Origin: Campylobacter pinnipediorum subsp. caledonicus
Lineage (GTDB): Bacteria > Campylobacterota > Campylobacteria > Campylobacterales > Campylobacteraceae
Assembly (NCBI RefSeq): GCF_002022005.1
Contig: NZ_CP017258.1
Location: 1,364,001 to 1,428,000 of the forward strand
Direction of reading: 5' to 3'
DNA: 64,000 nt
Below the pieces are notes generated by a model, which did no database searches, had not been told where the DNA came from, and was given only the letters and a program-made list of their open reading frames with translations. The stretch's first letter is position 1, and each line of letters opens with the position of its first letter. The position numbers and the translations under genes are program-made. Shown here piece by piece: positions 45,363-55,625 of the stretch.

Positions 45363-46503
45363 TATTCCGACACAGCCAAGTGCGTCATTACCAAACATAA
45401 CAAGTTTAAAAACAATAACCGACATAAATGAAATAGGCTTTGAGTGGTTGGCTATAAATGATGAAAATGTTATAGGGTATCAACTTTATAGAATGAATAA
45501 AAAGGGTGAAAATTTCAAACCAGTAGCGATAATACCAGATAGATTTGCTACCCACTATGTTGATAAAGGTTTATCACCAAACACAACCTATACATATATG
45601 CTGAAAACATATTCTAAAACAGCAATTTCAAATGGCGGAGATAGCGTTGAAGCTACGACTAAACCATTAATAGAATCTGTGCCTTTTGCTGTTGCGATAG
45701 CGGGTCTTCCCGGCCGTGTAAAAATCATATGGAGACCTCATCCAAGCACAAGCGTAGTAAGCTATATAATAAAAAGAGCAAATTTCAACTCAGATAATTT
45801 TAGAGAAATAGCCGAAGTAAAAGGAAGACTTAACGCTGAGTTTATAGATTCTAGCGTAAAACACGGCAACACGTATAAATACATAATTGAAGTAAAAACT
45901 GGTAATGGCGTGGTATCAAAACCTAGTGAAATAATAAAAGCAACAACAAAAGAGCTACCAAAAGGTGTAATAAATTTAACTGCAACACAAAATGCGCCTA
46001 AAAAGATTATTTTGTCTTGGGATGGAGTTGCAATGGATGATTTTTCACACTATAACGTATATCGTTCTATTAGCAAATTTTTACCATATACATACCTCGC
46101 AAAAACAACAAGCAATCATTTTGAAGATCTTATAAACTCAAATGGCGCAACAAGATATTATAAAGTAACTGTAGTTGATAAAGATGAGCTAGAAAGTATA
46201 AAACAAGATGCGCCAGTAGAAGGAAAAACACTTGAATCTCCTATAGCCCCTGAGTTTATATCATACAACTTTAATGGAAGTAGTATAAATTTAAATTGGA
46301 ATAATATACAAAGAGCTGTGTCATATACACTTTACAGAAAAGACAACAACTCAAATGAAAAAATCATTAACAACATAAAACAGCCTTATTATGAAGATAA
46401 TGATATTGAGCTTAATGCAACCTACACATATAAAGTTATAGCTATTGATAAATATGATTTGGTTTCAAAACACTCAAATTCATTAGAAGTAAGTGCTAAA
46501 TAA
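45292..46503 (+). CDS. flpA: Fibronectin-type-III lipoprotein, FlpA-like adhesin
   Basis: 403 residues. Lipoprotein signal with the lipobox LIAGC (Cys20), then four fibronectin type III repeats (about 32-125, 126-220, 222-310, 312-402). C. jejuni FlpA (between the pseudouridine synthase and trmB there too) binds host fibronectin through WRPHPDFRV in its second repeat; here residues 147-155 read WRPHPSTSV, so the WRPHP core is kept but the tail differs. AAAGGA precedes the ATG. Confidence 0.85.
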   Translation: MKKLKLILSMTLFAILIAGCASNSIPTQPSASLPNITSLKTITDINEIGFEWLAINDENVIGYQLYRMNKKGENFKPVAIIPDRFATHYVDKGLSPNTTYTYMLKTYSKTAISNGGDSVEATTKPLIESVPFAVAIAGLPGRVKIIWRPHPSTSVVSYIIKRANFNSDNFREIAEVKGRLNAEFIDSSVKHGNTYKYIIEVKTGNGVVSKPSEIIKATTKELPKGVINLTATQNAPKKIILSWDGVAMDDFSHYNVYRSISKFLPYTYLAKTTSNHFEDLINSNGATRYYKVTVVDKDELESIKQDAPVEGKTLESPIAPEFISYNFNGSSINLNWNNIQRAVSYTLYRKDNNSNEKIINNIKQPYYEDNDIELNATYTYKVIAIDKYDLVSKHSNSLEVSAK

Positions 46504-47687
46504 TGCCAAATTTCATAGCAAAGAGTATATGCGACAAACCATATCCTTTTGGAAAGGATGATGTCGAGTTTTTATGGGAAGTAAGCGGCAGAAAAGAAAA
46601 ACTCATATATAGCAAAAGCATGGATCAGAGTTTTTTCATAATCTCAAAACTAAATGAAAAAAATAGCTATACAATAAAAGGCGAAAAGATAACCAGACCA
46701 TCAAGGGTTGGGCTTTTGCAAAAGGCATTAAGTGTATATAAAGATGAAAACACTAAAGATGTTGTAAGCGAAGCTATGGCTTTTAAAAAAACAAGACTTC
46801 TAGAAAAACCAGAATACATAGTCGGTATAAATGAGTTTTTAGAAGAATTTGAAAAGCTAAAATATAATTTTAAACAAATTTTTATAGAGATAGGATTTGG
46901 CTCAGGAAGACACTTGCTTTATCAAGCAAGAAACAATCCAAATACACTTATAATAGGTATAGAAATATACAAACCAAGTATAGAGCAAGTAACAAAACTA
47001 GCTAAAAGCGAAAACTTACACAATGTAAAACTAGTAGATACCGATGCTAGATTGCTATTATCATTAATTGATTCAAACTTGATAGATAAGATATTTTTAC
47101 ATTTTCCGGTGCCTTGGGATAAGGCAGAACACAGAAGAGTTGTATCTTATGAGTTTGCAAAAGAGTGTGAAAGAACACTGAAAATAGGTGGAAATTTTGA
47201 ACTAAGAACAGATAGCAAAGAGTATTTTGATTTTAGTTTGTCTCTCTTCTTGGCTTTGGAAAATTCACAAATAAATATCAAAAAAAATCAAGATCTATCA
47301 GTAAGTAGCAAGTATGAAGATAGATGGAAAAAGATGGAAAAAGATATCTATGATATGAGTTATACTTGTATAAAAAATAGCGAAGAGATAAAAAAAGAGA
47401 GTGATTTTTCTTTTAAAAATAGATATGATTTATCAAAAATAGCTCTAAATTTTAACAACCATACAATAAAAGAAGAGGATTATTTTTTACATTTTGAAGA
47501 GCTATACAAGAGCGATGAAAGACTGATCATAAAACTAGCTTTGGGTGCATTTAATAAACCCGAACGCTGCTATATAAAATTAGAAAACGAAACTTGTGAA
47601 TACTTTATAAAGCAACCTCTTTTTACAAGAGAAAACTTAAAAGCACACAAAATTTTAGAGGATTTTTTAAATCAATGCAAAATATAA
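46503..47687 (+). CDS. trmB: tRNA (guanine46-N7)-methyltransferase, long form
   Basis: 394 residues, about 150 more than E. coli TrmB; the long form is usual in Campylobacter. FIEIGFGSGRHLLYQA is the SAM site and HFPVPWDKAEHRRV the TrmB signature. N- and C-terminal extensions flank the catalytic domain. It starts on the last base of the flpA stop and overlaps the FtsE gene by 13 bases. Confidence 0.9.
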   Translation: MPNFIAKSICDKPYPFGKDDVEFLWEVSGRKEKLIYSKSMDQSFFIISKLNEKNSYTIKGEKITRPSRVGLLQKALSVYKDENTKDVVSEAMAFKKTRLLEKPEYIVGINEFLEEFEKLKYNFKQIFIEIGFGSGRHLLYQARNNPNTLIIGIEIYKPSIEQVTKLAKSENLHNVKLVDTDARLLLSLIDSNLIDKIFLHFPVPWDKAEHRRVVSYEFAKECERTLKIGGNFELRTDSKEYFDFSLSLFLALENSQINIKKNQDLSVSSKYEDRWKKMEKDIYDMSYTCIKNSEEIKKESDFSFKNRYDLSKIALNFNNHTIKEEDYFLHFEELYKSDERLIIKLALGAFNKPERCYIKLENETCEYFIKQPLFTRENLKAHKILEDFLNQCKI

Positions 47688-48346
47688 TAACTGCTAGAAA
47701 TTTAATCCTTGCTTATGAACACGAAGAAATTGTTATAAAGGGTGCAAATTTAGATATAAAAACTAATGATTTTGCATTTATAACAGGTAAAAGTGGTAGC
47801 GGAAAATCAACTCTACTAAAATCATTTTATGGGGATATAAAGCCAAAAGTTGGCGATCTTAATGTGTGCTTAACCAAACTAAACAATATAAGTCAAAATG
47901 AGCTAAATAGATTAAGACAAAGAATAGGAATAATTTTTCAAAACTACCGATTGATAAATGAGTGGAGTGTTGAACAAAATGTCATGCTTCCACTTTTGAT
48001 AAAAGGAATTTCTCAAAGTATATGCAAAAAACAAGCAGCAAAGCTACTAAAACATGTCAATATGTTACACAAAGCACATAAATATCCATTAGAATTAAGT
48101 GGTGGCGAACAACAAAGAGTTGCAATGGCAAGAGCTTTGGCGCATAATCCAAATTTATTATTATGTGATGAACCGACAGGAAACCTAGATGAGTATTCAA
48201 GTGATGTTATATGGTCTTTGCTTATGTCAGCTAGGGAATTTTTAGGAACAACAGTTGTTGTGGTAACTCACCATATACCATCAAATTTAAGAATACCATA
48301 TAGACATTTTATGATAGAAAATGGAGATATAAATGAGATTGCTTAG
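47675..48346 (+). CDS. ftsE: Cell-division ABC transporter ATPase FtsE
   Basis: 223 residues. Walker A GKSGSGKST, signature LSGGEQQRVAMARAL and Walker B LLLCDEPTGNLD are intact. With FtsX it controls murein hydrolase activation at the septum. Overlaps trmB by 13 bases and ftsX by 14 bases. Confidence 0.9.
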   Translation: MQNIITARNLILAYEHEEIVIKGANLDIKTNDFAFITGKSGSGKSTLLKSFYGDIKPKVGDLNVCLTKLNNISQNELNRLRQRIGIIFQNYRLINEWSVEQNVMLPLLIKGISQSICKKQAAKLLKHVNMLHKAHKYPLELSGGEQQRVAMARALAHNPNLLLCDEPTGNLDEYSSDVIWSLLMSAREFLGTTVVVVTHHIPSNLRIPYRHFMIENGDINEIA

Positions 48347-49133
48347 AAATAATTTTAGCTTTATATTAGCACTAATAGCAATCTTGTTTTCAATACAATT
48401 TAGCATTCTTGCAAATAATACAGTAAAAAATTATGAAAAACTTATGAACAACGATTATAATATAGTTATAGTCTCAACAAAAGAGTTAAGCGAAGCAGTT
48501 ATAAAACCACTTATAAACACATTTTCTTCAATTTCACAAATTAGTTCAGATAAGATATTAAATAGGCTACAAAATGATATTTCAAATAAAAATTTATCAA
48601 TCCTAAAAAACACACTACCTAAATTTTATAGTCTAAAACTAAACTCCTTGCCAAGCACAAAATATATGAACGAAATACGCCAAAAATTACTAAAAGTAGA
48701 TGGAATAAATAAGATAGAAACATTTGCAAAAACTCATGACAAAGTATACAAAACATTAAAACTCACAAAATCAATAGCATATATATTTATGTTTTTAGTT
48801 GCATTTATAGGGTTATTGCTTATGTCAAAACAGATCCGAATTTGGGTTTATGAACACAAAGAAAGGATAGAAATAATGAGTCTTTTTGGTGCGGGTTTTT
48901 GGCTAAAAAGCTCTGTTTTATATAAAAGTGCGATATTTTGTGCGATATTTTCAACATTAATAATATCTTTGATATTTTATTTTTTACCTAATATAAATTT
49001 TATAAAAGAAGAAGTAGAACAAATAAGCATAAATATATCAAAAATTTCTTTATATGACAGCCTAACATTACTAGTTTCAGCATTGGTTTTTAGCTTTTTT
49101 GCTGTAAGTGTGGTTATGAAAAAGGCTAAATAA
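48333..49133 (+). CDS. ftsX: Cell-division protein FtsX
   Basis: 266 residues, four membrane helices (about 9-28, 152-170, 200-222, 245-262) with a periplasmic loop between the first and second, the FtsX layout. Sequence conservation is low apart from the KQIRIWVYEHKERIEIM cytoplasmic segment. Identification leans on its place between ftsE and the EnvC-like gene. Confidence 0.85.
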   Translation: MRLLRNNFSFILALIAILFSIQFSILANNTVKNYEKLMNNDYNIVIVSTKELSEAVIKPLINTFSSISQISSDKILNRLQNDISNKNLSILKNTLPKFYSLKLNSLPSTKYMNEIRQKLLKVDGINKIETFAKTHDKVYKTLKLTKSIAYIFMFLVAFIGLLLMSKQIRIWVYEHKERIEIMSLFGAGFWLKSSVLYKSAIFCAIFSTLIISLIFYFLPNINFIKEEVEQISINISKISLYDSLTLLVSALVFSFFAVSVVMKKAK

Positions 49134-49139
49134 AATAAA

Positions 49140-50351
49140 ATGAAAAAAATTCTTATAATAATACTATCTACATTAGTGTTATTTGCAGCTAAAACAACCA
49201 CACAAAAAAAAATAGAAACAAACAAAAGCTCACTTCACTCATCAGAAATTTTATCAAAACAACTAAATAAAAAGCTTGATGATTTAGCAAAAGATGTACT
49301 AGAAAGTGAAAATAAACTAAAAAATATAGCAAACGATATAACAAAAATAAAAGACCAAATAAACGAACTACAAGACAACGAAACAGAAACAAACAAAGAA
49401 TTAAATACATTAAGTGAACAAAACAAAGAACTTATAAAAAATCAAAAAGAGATAGAGCAAAATATAATAAGAATAATAGCTCAAGATTTTTCTATGGATT
49501 TAATGCTAGAAAACGATGGGCTTGATGAGAGTTATGACGCCATAATGTCATCAACTATTTTATCAAAACTCAATGATGTTTTAAAAAATAATTTAAAAAA
49601 AATGTCAAAAAATTATGAAGAAACCTCAAATCTAATAAAAGAAAAATCAGACAAAATAGCAAAAATCCAAAATAGGATAAAAGAGCATAAAGATAAGCAA
49701 AATGAGCTAATTAGCCTAAGAAATGAACAAAAAAATACAATTAGAAATTTAAAACGTGATAAAGAAATTTATACAAAAAAACTTCAAAAACTTCAAATCC
49801 AGCAAGATGAATTAAGACAAACACTTGAACAATTAGCTATAGTTGAAAAACGAGAAAAAGAGGCAAAAAAAGATACAAAATCACAGACTTTAAACTCATC
49901 ACAAGCAAATATATCAAACATAAAACAGCTAGGCTCAAGCTACCAAAAAACATCAGTCAAAAAATATACTGGAGCAAAAACAATAGCCCCTCTTGATAGC
50001 TTTAGCGTAAAACAAAAATTTGGAAACTACGTAGACCCTGTTTATAATATAAAAATCTTTAATGAATCAGTTGTTCTTAATTCAAAAACAGCAAATGCAA
50101 AGGTTAAAACAGTGCTAGATGGCAAGGTTGTATTTGCAAAACAAACACAACTACTTGATAAAGTAATAATCATACAACATAGTAATGGTATTCACACAAT
50201 ATATGCTCATTTAAATCAAATAGCACCAACTATAAAAGTTGGTAAAAATGTAAAAAAAGGATACGTGATAGGAAGAGTTTTAGATGACCTAACATTTGAA
50301 GTTACACAAAAAAACTATCATATAGATCCACTTGAGCTTATAAAATCATAA
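49140..50351 (+). CDS. EnvC-like murein hydrolase activator (degenerate M23/LytM domain)
   Basis: 403 residues. Short signal peptide (about 1-18), two long coiled coils (about 22-110 and 155-245), a linker and a C-terminal LytM domain (about 280-400). The HNGIHTIYAHL-type motif region is kept, but the first zinc motif (H-x3-D) is replaced by VDPVYNIKIFN, so the domain should lack metallopeptidase activity. This is the EnvC situation: FtsEX recruits it to activate an amidase, and amiA-type amidase is nearby (57922). A 20-base gap precedes bioA. Confidence 0.85.
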   Translation: MKKILIIILSTLVLFAAKTTTQKKIETNKSSLHSSEILSKQLNKKLDDLAKDVLESENKLKNIANDITKIKDQINELQDNETETNKELNTLSEQNKELIKNQKEIEQNIIRIIAQDFSMDLMLENDGLDESYDAIMSSTILSKLNDVLKNNLKKMSKNYEETSNLIKEKSDKIAKIQNRIKEHKDKQNELISLRNEQKNTIRNLKRDKEIYTKKLQKLQIQQDELRQTLEQLAIVEKREKEAKKDTKSQTLNSSQANISNIKQLGSSYQKTSVKKYTGAKTIAPLDSFSVKQKFGNYVDPVYNIKIFNESVVLNSKTANAKVKTVLDGKVVFAKQTQLLDKVIIIQHSNGIHTIYAHLNQIAPTIKVGKNVKKGYVIGRVLDDLTFEVTQKNYHIDPLELIKS

Positions 50352-50371
50352 CAACTAAAAAAAGGTAAGCA

Positions 50372-51715
50372 ATGACATTAGAAGAACTTGATTTAAAATA
50401 TATATGGCATCCATGTTCTCAAATGAAAGATTATGAAGAGCTACCTCCAATCATCATCAAAAAAGCAAAAGGTATATATCTATACGACAAAGATGATAAG
50501 CAATATATAGATATAGTTAGTTCTTGGTGGTGTAATTTACTTGGGCATTGTAATGAAACAATAAATAATAATATAAAAAAACAACTAGATAAATTAGAGC
50601 ACGTTATATTTGCAAATTTTAGCCACGAAGGAGCCATAGAACTTACAAAACAATTAAGCGAAATTGTTCCAAAAGGACTTTGTAAATTTAACTTTTCAGA
50701 CAACGGAAGCTCCGCTGTTGAGAGTGCTTTAAAAATGAGCTTTCAATATCACTATCAAACAAATAATCCACAAAAAACAAAATTTATGTGCCTTGATGGC
50801 GGCTATCATGGAGAAACGATAGGAGCTTTATCTGTTGGGGCCATGGATTTATATGCTAAAATTTACAAGCCCATATTAATAGACAGCATACGTATAAAAT
50901 CACCTGATTGCTATAGATGTGAGTTTAACAAAACAAGGCAAACATGCGATACTGAGTGTTTTGAACATGTAAAAAAAGAGTTTAAAAAACATGGAAAAAA
51001 CACAGCTGCAATCATAATAGAACCCCTGCTTCAAGGTGCTGCTGGTATGAAAATATATCCAGCTAAATATTTAAAAAAACTTCGTGAAATTTGTAACGAA
51101 TATAAAGTTTTAATCATAGCAGATGAGATAGCAACTGGATTTGGTAGAACCGGAAAGATGTTTGCTTTTGAACACGCACAAGTTAGCCCTGACATAATGG
51201 TAATTTCAAAGGGGCTTACCGGTGGATATATGCCAATGTCTATAACCATAACTACACAAGAAATTTATGACGCTTTTTATGCACCTTACAGCGAAGGCAA
51301 GGCATTTATGCACTCGCATACCTATAGTGGAAATCCCTTAGGGTGTGCAGCTGCACTTGGTGTATTAAAAGTAATAAAAGATGAAAACATACTAAAAATA
51401 GCTCAAAAAAATGCAAAATATCTAAATGAAAATATAAACTTAGCATTAAAAAATCATAAAAATGTTGGCGAAATTAGAAACATAGGTCTTATAAATGCAA
51501 TTGAGCTTGTACTTGATAAAGATAAAAAAATAGATTTTAATCCAAAAGATAGAGTTGGCTATCAAATTTATAAAAAAGCCCTTAAAAACGGTCTTTTATT
51601 AAGACCATTAGGCAATGTTTTGTATTTTAACCCACCCTTAAATATAAAAAAAGATGAGATAGACAAAGCTATCTCTCTTTGTCTAAAAAGCATGGAAGAG
51701 ATTTTGGATAAATAA
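50372..51715 (+). CDS. bioA: Adenosylmethionine-8-amino-7-oxononanoate aminotransferase
   Basis: 447 residues, PLP-dependent class III aminotransferase of biotin synthesis. IWHPCSQMKDYE at the N-terminus is a BioA signature, and the PLP Lys is in MVISKGLTGGYMPMS. It makes 7,8-diaminononanoate from KAPA. The BioD gene faces it across 4 bases. This pair interrupts the order seen in C. jejuni between the EnvC-like gene and pyrH. Confidence 0.93.
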   Translation: MTLEELDLKYIWHPCSQMKDYEELPPIIIKKAKGIYLYDKDDKQYIDIVSSWWCNLLGHCNETINNNIKKQLDKLEHVIFANFSHEGAIELTKQLSEIVPKGLCKFNFSDNGSSAVESALKMSFQYHYQTNNPQKTKFMCLDGGYHGETIGALSVGAMDLYAKIYKPILIDSIRIKSPDCYRCEFNKTRQTCDTECFEHVKKEFKKHGKNTAAIIIEPLLQGAAGMKIYPAKYLKKLREICNEYKVLIIADEIATGFGRTGKMFAFEHAQVSPDIMVISKGLTGGYMPMSITITTQEIYDAFYAPYSEGKAFMHSHTYSGNPLGCAAALGVLKVIKDENILKIAQKNAKYLNENINLALKNHKNVGEIRNIGLINAIELVLDKDKKIDFNPKDRVGYQIYKKALKNGLLLRPLGNVLYFNPPLNIKKDEIDKAISLCLKSMEEILDK

Positions 51716-51719
51716 AAAG

Positions 51720-52385
51720 CTAAACACTCAAATTAATATCCATATCTGTGTCTTTTGGCTTTACAATTCCTAAAATTTCAACCTTGCCTATTTGTTCTAT
51801 CATAATTTTATTATCGTTGCAAATATCACTTGATTCATCAAAGTTATTCAAAACAATACCTTTTATTTTGATATTTTGATCTCTTAAATATTCAATCGTT
51901 AAAATAGTTGAGTTTATACCTCCAAGTCCAGCATCTGCAACTATCAAAACTTCACAACCCAATAAGCGAACGATGTCTATTTGCATAATTTTTTCATCAT
52001 CCCATCTAAGAGGACACACAATCCCCCCACTACCCTCAATAACTAAAAAATCACTATCATTAAAAATCAATTCTATATCTTTTAAAATCTTATCCATTTT
52101 TGGTGGATTTTTTTCAAATTTACAGGCAAGATGTGGAGAATACGCTCTTTCGTAAGCAAAAGAATACATCTTTTTTTCATCAAATTTTATGCCAGAAAAT
52201 TCCTTAACAAAACGCACATCGCCAACTATTAAATTCCCATTTTTATCTTTTATGTTTCCACTTGCAACAGGTTTAAAATAGCCAACATTTATATTTTTTG
52301 CAATCATATGTTTACATATCAAAGCACTTATATAAGTCTTACCGATATCTGTTGAAGTTCCGGTTATAAAAATAGCATTTTCCAT
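51720..52385 (-). CDS. bioD: Dethiobiotin synthetase
   Basis: 221 residues. The P-loop FITGTSTDIGKTYIS and FKPVASG are diagnostic, and VIEGSGGIVCPLR is the conserved GAGG-like region. ATP-dependent closure of the ureido ring of dethiobiotin. It runs opposite to bioA and away from pyrH, so it must have its own promoter in 52386-52494. bioB and bioF are not in the window. Confidence 0.93.
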   Translation of the reverse strand: MENAIFITGTSTDIGKTYISALICKHMIAKNINVGYFKPVASGNIKDKNGNLIVGDVRFVKEFSGIKFDEKKMYSFAYERAYSPHLACKFEKNPPKMDKILKDIELIFNDSDFLVIEGSGGIVCPLRWDDEKIMQIDIVRLLGCEVLIVADAGLGGINSTILTIEYLRDQNIKIKGIVLNNFDESSDICNDNKIMIEQIGKVEILGIVKPKDTDMDINLSV

Positions 52386-52467
52386 AAAATTACCTTCTTT
52401 ATAAAATAATACAATATTATACTCAATACTCCATATTATTATCTTATTTTAAATGTGTTTTAGATAA

Positions 52468-53211
<744 letters not shown>

Positions 53212-53225
53212 TTTAAAGGAAGATA

Positions 53226-53441
53226 ATGAGAACAGAACAAATAACAGCAAAAGCACTAAAACAAGTTGGCGACGACAGATATAAACTAGCACTTGTTGTA
53301 TCAAAAAGAGCAGAAGCTATCGCAAATGGAGCTGATGTTTTAGTTGAATTAGGAAATGAAAAATTAAAACCAGCAGATATAGCACTTCTTGAAGTAGCCG
53401 AGGGCAAAATAGGACTAGACGCCATTGTTGAAAAAAAATAA
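53226..53441 (+). CDS. rpoZ: RNA polymerase omega subunit
   Basis: 71 residues. MRTEQITAKALKQVGDDRYKLAL is typical of short epsilonproteobacterial omega. It supports assembly of beta', and its neighbour spoT makes the ligand (ppGpp) that binds there in many bacteria. AAAGGAAGATA precedes the ATG; the end overlaps the spoT frame. Confidence 0.95.
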   Translation: MRTEQITAKALKQVGDDRYKLALVVSKRAEAIANGADVLVELGNEKLKPADIALLEVAEGKIGLDAIVEKK

Positions 53442-55605
53442 TATTTTCTTAGAACAACTACTAGATGAGATAGTTGTTTGTAAAAGCATACCAGATGCAA
53501 AAGAATTGCTGTTTTCCTTATGCGAGAAAAATGAAAACATTATAAAAGCGATAGATCTTTGCATACTAGCACACGCTGGACAATATAGAAAAAGTGGAGA
53601 ACCTTATGCCATACATCCAATTTTGGTTGCTTGTATAGTTGCTTATATGGGTGGCGGTGAAAGCATGATAATGGCCGCCATACTTCACGATGTAGTAGAA
53701 GACACCGTAAAAACACAAGAAGATATAAAAGTTGAGTTTGGGGAAGAGGTTTCTAAACTAGTTGAGGGTTTAACAAAGATAGTAAACATAAGAGAAGATA
53801 AATTAGCAAGCTCAAGCAGTAACGAAAAACTAGCAAATTCGGCACTAAATTTTAGAAAAATGCTTCTTATATCCATTGAAGATGTTAGAGCATTGGTTGT
53901 AAAACTATGTGATAGACTTCACAACATGCTAACACTAGAAGCACTAAAACCAGAAAAGCAAAAAAGAATCGCTGAAGAAACAATGATGGTGTATGCACCA
54001 ATAGCACATAGATTGGGGATATCATCTATAAAAAACATACTAGAAGATTTGAGCTTTAAATATATACTTCCAGAAGAATACGAAAAAATAGATAAGTATT
54101 TAAATGAACACAAGCAACAACTTACATTAAAACTAAATTCATTTCTTGAAAAAATAGGTCAAATTTTATTAAAAAATGGCTTTATAGATGGAAGTTTTGA
54201 AATGCAAAAAAGAATAAAACATTACTATTCTATATACCTTAAAATGCAAAGAAAAGGTTTTAGTATAGAAGAAGTATTGGATTTATTAGCAGTTAGAATA
54301 TTAGTAAAAAATCCGCTTGATTGTTATTTGGCGCTTGGAAATTTACATATAAACTTTAACCCTTTAATATCAAGATTTAAAGACTATATAGCACTTCCAA
54401 AACAAAATGGATATCAGACAATTCATACAACAATTTTTGATGATAAAAGCATATTTGAAGTTCAAATAAGAACATTTGATATGCATAAAACTGCCGAATT
54501 TGGAGTAGCTGCGCACTGGAAATACAAAGGTGGAAGTATGCTAAATCCAAAACTAGACTGGCTAAATGACATAGGAATGCAAAACGAAGCTGAAAATAAT
54601 CCAGAAGAGCTATATGAATATGCAAAAGATAGTCTTTACACAGAAGATATAGCAGTGTATTCTCCAAAGGGTGGTATTTTTACACTTCCAAGGGGTGCAA
54701 CTGTTCTTGATTATGCTTATGAAGTTCACACAGAAATAGGACTATATGCAAAAGAAGCATTTGTAAACAGAGTCAAAGTACCGCTTTTAACAGAGCTTAA
54801 AAATGGAGATATAGTAAAAATAATCACATCGGATGAGCCAAAACACAGATGTTCTTGGATACAAAGCGTTAAAACAGGAAAAGCAAAAGCAACAATCCGT
54901 GCATTGTGCAATCAAAAATTAAAAGATTTAAACAATACAATTGCTATTGAAATTTTACAAAGTATTTTTGATGTGCCTAGAAAAAAAGTTTTATCATGGA
55001 TAGAAAAAGAAAATCTAAGTAAAAAAATCCACAGGATTGCAACAGACTCTATATACCTACAAGAAGTTGTAAATTTATTCAAAAAACATATAAAAAAAGA
55101 TAGACCTTTTATATTAACTCTTGGTGATAAATATAGTGTTAAAAAACAAAAATTTGAAAATATAGTAATTTATTCAAACCACAAAATAACAAATGTAGAG
55201 TTTGATTATTGCTGTAATCCAAAAAGAGGCGATGATATAATAGGCTTTAGACAAAATCATAATGCGATAGTTCATCATAAGCTTTGTGAAAGAGCAAATA
55301 AGTTTATAAGTGATAAAAATGAGATGATTTTTGTAAAATGGACAAGAAATGCACCTCATAGATATAAAATCATACTAAGCCTAGAAAATAGAAAAGGTTC
55401 TTTGGCTGAGTTCTTAGCATATTTAACAAAATTTGGAATCAATCTAGCCACTATAAGTTTAAATGAAAGCTCAGGAGTAACAAGCAATATTTTTATATTA
55501 AGTGTTGAGATATGTGATGGAATAAGTGTTGATATGGTTAAAAAACGACTAAAAGAGAGATTTAAAATTATTGATTTTATATCTGAAAATGATGCTTATA
55601 TTTAA
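53425..55605 (+). CDS. spoT: Bifunctional (p)ppGpp synthetase/hydrolase, RelA/SpoT family
   Basis: 726 residues with the full layout: HD hydrolase domain (HDVVED, about 88-93), synthetase domain (RFKDYIALPKQNGYQTIH), TGS (TLPRGATVLDYAYEVH) and a C-terminal ACT domain (about 648-722). Campylobacter has a single RSH enzyme, so it is probably responsible for the whole stringent response. TTG start at 53425 or 53428; AGGA lies about 10 bases upstream. Overlaps rpoZ by 17 bases. Confidence 0.95.
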   Translation: MLKKNNIFLEQLLDEIVVCKSIPDAKELLFSLCEKNENIIKAIDLCILAHAGQYRKSGEPYAIHPILVACIVAYMGGGESMIMAAILHDVVEDTVKTQEDIKVEFGEEVSKLVEGLTKIVNIREDKLASSSSNEKLANSALNFRKMLLISIEDVRALVVKLCDRLHNMLTLEALKPEKQKRIAEETMMVYAPIAHRLGISSIKNILEDLSFKYILPEEYEKIDKYLNEHKQQLTLKLNSFLEKIGQILLKNGFIDGSFEMQKRIKHYYSIYLKMQRKGFSIEEVLDLLAVRILVKNPLDCYLALGNLHINFNPLISRFKDYIALPKQNGYQTIHTTIFDDKSIFEVQIRTFDMHKTAEFGVAAHWKYKGGSMLNPKLDWLNDIGMQNEAENNPEELYEYAKDSLYTEDIAVYSPKGGIFTLPRGATVLDYAYEVHTEIGLYAKEAFVNRVKVPLLTELKNGDIVKIITSDEPKHRCSWIQSVKTGKAKATIRALCNQKLKDLNNTIAIEILQSIFDVPRKKVLSWIEKENLSKKIHRIATDSIYLQEVVNLFKKHIKKDRPFILTLGDKYSVKKQKFENIVIYSNHKITNVEFDYCCNPKRGDDIIGFRQNHNAIVHHKLCERANKFISDKNEMIFVKWTRNAPHRYKIILSLENRKGSLAEFLAYLTKFGINLATISLNESSGVTSNIFILSVEICDGISVDMVKKRLKERFKIIDFISENDAYI

Positions 55606-55625
55606 AAATTTAATAGGGAGAAAAA

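Noticed and set aside
52023-52028. C6 run in bioD
   Set aside because: Codes for the conserved Gly-Gly of the dethiobiotin synthetase and is too short for a contingency tract.
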